Below are positions 62,040-64,000 of a stretch of DNA of 64,000 nucleotides, piece after piece. The position numbers were made by a program, and so were the translations under genes. The notes under the pieces are model-generated. The model did not search any database, was not told where the DNA came from, and saw only the letters and a list, made by a program, of their open reading frames with translations. Every line of letters begins with the position of its first letter. Position 1 is the first letter of the stretch. This stretch comes from JANNNF01 sp963772935 (GTDB lineage: Bacteria; Pseudomonadota; Alphaproteobacteria; Rhodobacterales; Rhodobacteraceae). The stretch is taken from NCBI GenBank assembly GCA_963772935.1, contig CAVYZK010000008.1, positions 516,938 to 580,937 on the forward strand, given 5' to 3'.

Positions 62040-64000
62040 TTAGAAATCAAAAGTTGTCGTCAGGACATACTTGCGAGGACGGCGCAATTCCCACATCACC
62101 GGAACAATCTCATTGGCGGTGCCGTTGTACGCGTTGGTATCGTAGGCCACCTTCACCACAACCGGATCCTGCCAATTCGGCAGATTCTGGATATTCAATT
62201 GTACCCGCATGTTGATCTTATTGGTGATCTTGCGCTTGTAGGAGATCATCATGCCAAGGTCCCAAACCTGCTCGCCGTCAATCGGCTTGGAGACGTCGAT
62301 CAGACCCGTTGGAGCTCCGCTGGTATTGAGGAGATCCTCATAGCCCACATTTCCAGCACTGCGCCAACGGAAATTACCACCGACCGTCCAGTTCTTCATC
62401 CGGCCTTCGTTGAAGACCCGCGTGACCAGACCGTTGAGAGCATATTTGCCGGCCGAGGAGGTGGTGATGCCGGTGAGCGCCTGGTCATTTACCAAGAGCA
62501 ATTCCTGAGCATCCGTTTGCTGGGTGATGTAGAGTGCATCAGCGGCTGCTTGGGCCACATGAACCGGATTCGCTGGATTCAAATCAAAGAAGCTCGATAC
62601 CTGGCCGCCGGCGACCTTGTTCAATTCGCTGGCATATTTGCGCCAGGTGCCCAACCCCGTGAATTTAGTGTCGGTTCTGACCCATTGGTTAAGAGCCAAG
62701 AGATGCTCACCCAATTTGTTGGTGTTGATGCTGCCCGAGATCGCAATCCGCCAGTCGGCGGACGGATTGTAGGTCATGTTCATTTCATAACCCTCGGCCG
62801 TATAACTCCAGGTGTCCGAGAGATCACCCGGTTCGACCGGATAACCACCGGCGTCGAGCATGTCCTGGAAATGGGAATCGCCGAGACTCTTGTAGTTGGT
62901 CCGCAAACGAATGATCGAATTCCGGCCACCAGCGGCAGATGCGTTGGCATTCCGAGTCTGATTGTCGGCCGAGGTGCTGAATTTTGTCACGGACAAGGAG
63001 AGCTTGTCTTGCAGCAGATTGAAGCGAACACCGTACTCCTTGGTCGCACCCTCTGAATTCGGGGCCGGCACGCCGAAGGCATTCACCCAAGTGGCACTGC
63101 TGACCGGGAGAAAATTGGTGGACTGATTGTAGGTAAGCGAAATCCAAGGCATCGCATGAAAGACCGCCCCGTACGTGCGGGAGATGCCGGTCGCCGCGAT
63201 GTTGGCCGGCCCCACAATGGAGAGGGTGTCCGACGGAGCCCAATACCGTTTGGTCAGAATGGTATCGGAACCGGTGATTTCGGGCAGGGCGACGGTGCGG
63301 GTTTCGGTTCCGTTGGGAGCCGCGAAGCTCTTGGTGTCGTCACTGCGATAGCCGGCGACCGTCACCAAACGGTCGTCCCACCACCGGGCTTGCCAACCGA
63401 GAGAAACTGACTTGTCCGTAAACTTGTTCAACCGACCGGCCAGAAACAGCTGGGGTTGAAGATTGATCGGGGCCTGTTCGTTGGCCGTCGCACCCACAAA
63501 CTTTCCATAGCTGTTCAGCAGGGCGGTGTTCTTAATGATCTGATGTTCATCAGGCAAGATGGGCACATTGCCGTTAACAAAATAAGCGCGGGTGGTGATA
63601 CTGTGCACGCCGTTCAGGGCATCCGCGTTCCAACCGGTACCTGTAACGGGAAGATTCACACTGCCGACGTTCATGACCCGCATAATATCCTCGGTCGTGA
63701 TATTGGTGCTGTCTTGATAGAGTCCCGCCATACTGTGCTTGCCGAACCAACGGTTCTTCTTGGTCAAATCCAAATCGTAGGACAAGGTTGCCCGGTATTC
63801 ATTGTTCTTACCAAGCCAGGGACGGAACTGATTCGCGCCAGTATTCGCAAAGGGCACCAAGTAACCAGGATTGAGTGATCCGTCCGGCATGTAGCGATTA
63901 GGATCAAGGCTGACCCGCGTGAAGAAGCCCGGATCAAGCGACTGCCGCGCGGATGCCATGCCAGCCGTCGACACTGACGGGGTCGGCCGCGAGGGGTATG
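62040..64000 (-). CDS. TonB-dependent outer-membrane receptor, N-terminus outside the window
   Basis: At least 650 residues; the frame is open through 64000. The sequence has alternating beta-strand patterns (NNEYRATLSYDLDLTKKNRW, WDDRLVTVAGYRSDDTKSFA, NMTYNPSADWRIAISGSINT) and ends RPRKYVLTTTFDF with the terminal phenylalanine needed for outer-membrane assembly. The style, including the YPSRPTPSVSTAGMASARQS segment, is like the large receptors of Opitutaceae. It would import oligosaccharides freed by the fucosidase and sulfatase. Confidence 0.85.
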   Translation of the reverse strand, partial: YPSRPTPSVSTAGMASARQSLDPGFFTRVSLDPNRYMPDGSLNPGYLVPFANTGANQFRPWLGKNNEYRATLSYDLDLTKKNRWFGKHSMAGLYQDSTNITTEDIMRVMNVGSVNLPVTGTGWNADALNGVHSITTRAYFVNGNVPILPDEHQIIKNTALLNSYGKFVGATANEQAPINLQPQLFLAGRLNKFTDKSVSLGWQARWWDDRLVTVAGYRSDDTKSFAAPNGTETRTVALPEITGSDTILTKRYWAPSDTLSIVGPANIAATGISRTYGAVFHAMPWISLTYNQSTNFLPVSSATWVNAFGVPAPNSEGATKEYGVRFNLLQDKLSLSVTKFSTSADNQTRNANASAAGGRNSIIRLRTNYKSLGDSHFQDMLDAGGYPVEPGDLSDTWSYTAEGYEMNMTYNPSADWRIAISGSINTNKLGEHLLALNQWVRTDTKFTGLGTWRKYASELNKVAGGQVSSFFDLNPANPVHVAQAAADALYITQQTDAQELLLVNDQALTGITTSSAGKYALNGLVTRVFNEGRMKNWTVGGNFRWRSAGNVGYEDLLNTSGAPTGLIDVSKPIDGEQVWDLGMMISYKRKITNKINMRVQLNIQNLPNWQDPVVVKVAYDTNAYNGTANEIVPVMWELRRPRKYVLTTTFDF

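Noticed and set aside
1..64000. tRNA, rRNA, riboswitch or CRISPR features
   Set aside because: I looked for cloverleaf-type and repeat-spacer patterns on both strands and saw none; a covariance-model scan would be needed to exclude small RNAs.

Overview
The window reads as three pieces of DNA. Positions 1 to about 59,750 are high-GC alphaproteobacterial sequence of Rhodobacteraceae type: the left edge has a YbjN / proC / csaA-like / D-2-hydroxyacid dehydrogenase block, the right edge an amino-sugar-type GntR / ROK / SIS / GMC cluster, and the prophage resembles the transposable (Mu-like) siphophages known from Rhodobacter. From about 59,750 to 64,000 the sequence is of a different kind: a sulfatase start, a GH29 alpha-L-fucosidase and a large TonB-dependent receptor in the style of Verrucomicrobiota/Opitutaceae. 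The two parts meet inside two unrelated genes on opposite strands, so the join is most simply an assembly chimera. Single-base indels are frequent; many genes are split over two or three frames, as in an uncorrected long-read metagenomic contig. I treat these as probable sequence errors unless stated otherwise.

Positions 1-5026 are host genes. A nearly complete Mu-like prophage (A) follows. Its proposed ends are at 5195 (5'-TGTAGCG..., reading right) and 47641 (5'-TGTAAGG..., reading left), similar over 24 bases, with 5-base flanks ttgta and ttgtt that could be a target duplication. Almost all phage genes lie on the minus strand. From right to left: S24 repressor (plus strand) with operator repeats, a small Ner/Cro-position gene, ParB-like protein, MuA, MuB, DnaA-domain protein, DUF3164, ASCH protein, GemA, MT-A70 methylase, Mor-like activator, lysis genes, DUF2730/DUF3486/GapR, terminase, portal, gpF, gpG, protease, capsid gpT, tail tube, tail chaperones with a -1 slippery site, tape measure, GTA-like baseplate/tip genes, tail fibre and two small terminal genes.

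Both edges of prophage A carry lower-GC cargo. The tail side (5783-7706) has a two-gene operon: a membrane-anchored coiled-coil protein and an Abi_C-domain protein. This is the best candidate for an undescribed anti-phage system here. The repressor side has a Dam-type methylase, an RNA ligase, membrane proteins and a 664-bp tandem duplication.

A second related prophage (B) begins at 47647, immediately next to A, with the same 160-bp tail-side end. It carries different cargo (unknown genes, an ECF sigma factor) and then a collapsed phage: near-identical tail-fibre genes joined to scraps of muB, muA and dam in the original order, ending near 53,086. Comparing A and B points to a cargo slot between the tail genes and the tail-side phage end.

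From 53,168 to about 59,750 come a dienelactone hydrolase and a GMC oxidoreductase / SIS / ROK kinase / GntR cluster divergent from a sugar-binding protein. The remaining 4.2 kb is the foreign polysaccharide-utilisation fragment. I saw no rRNA, tRNA or CRISPR array.
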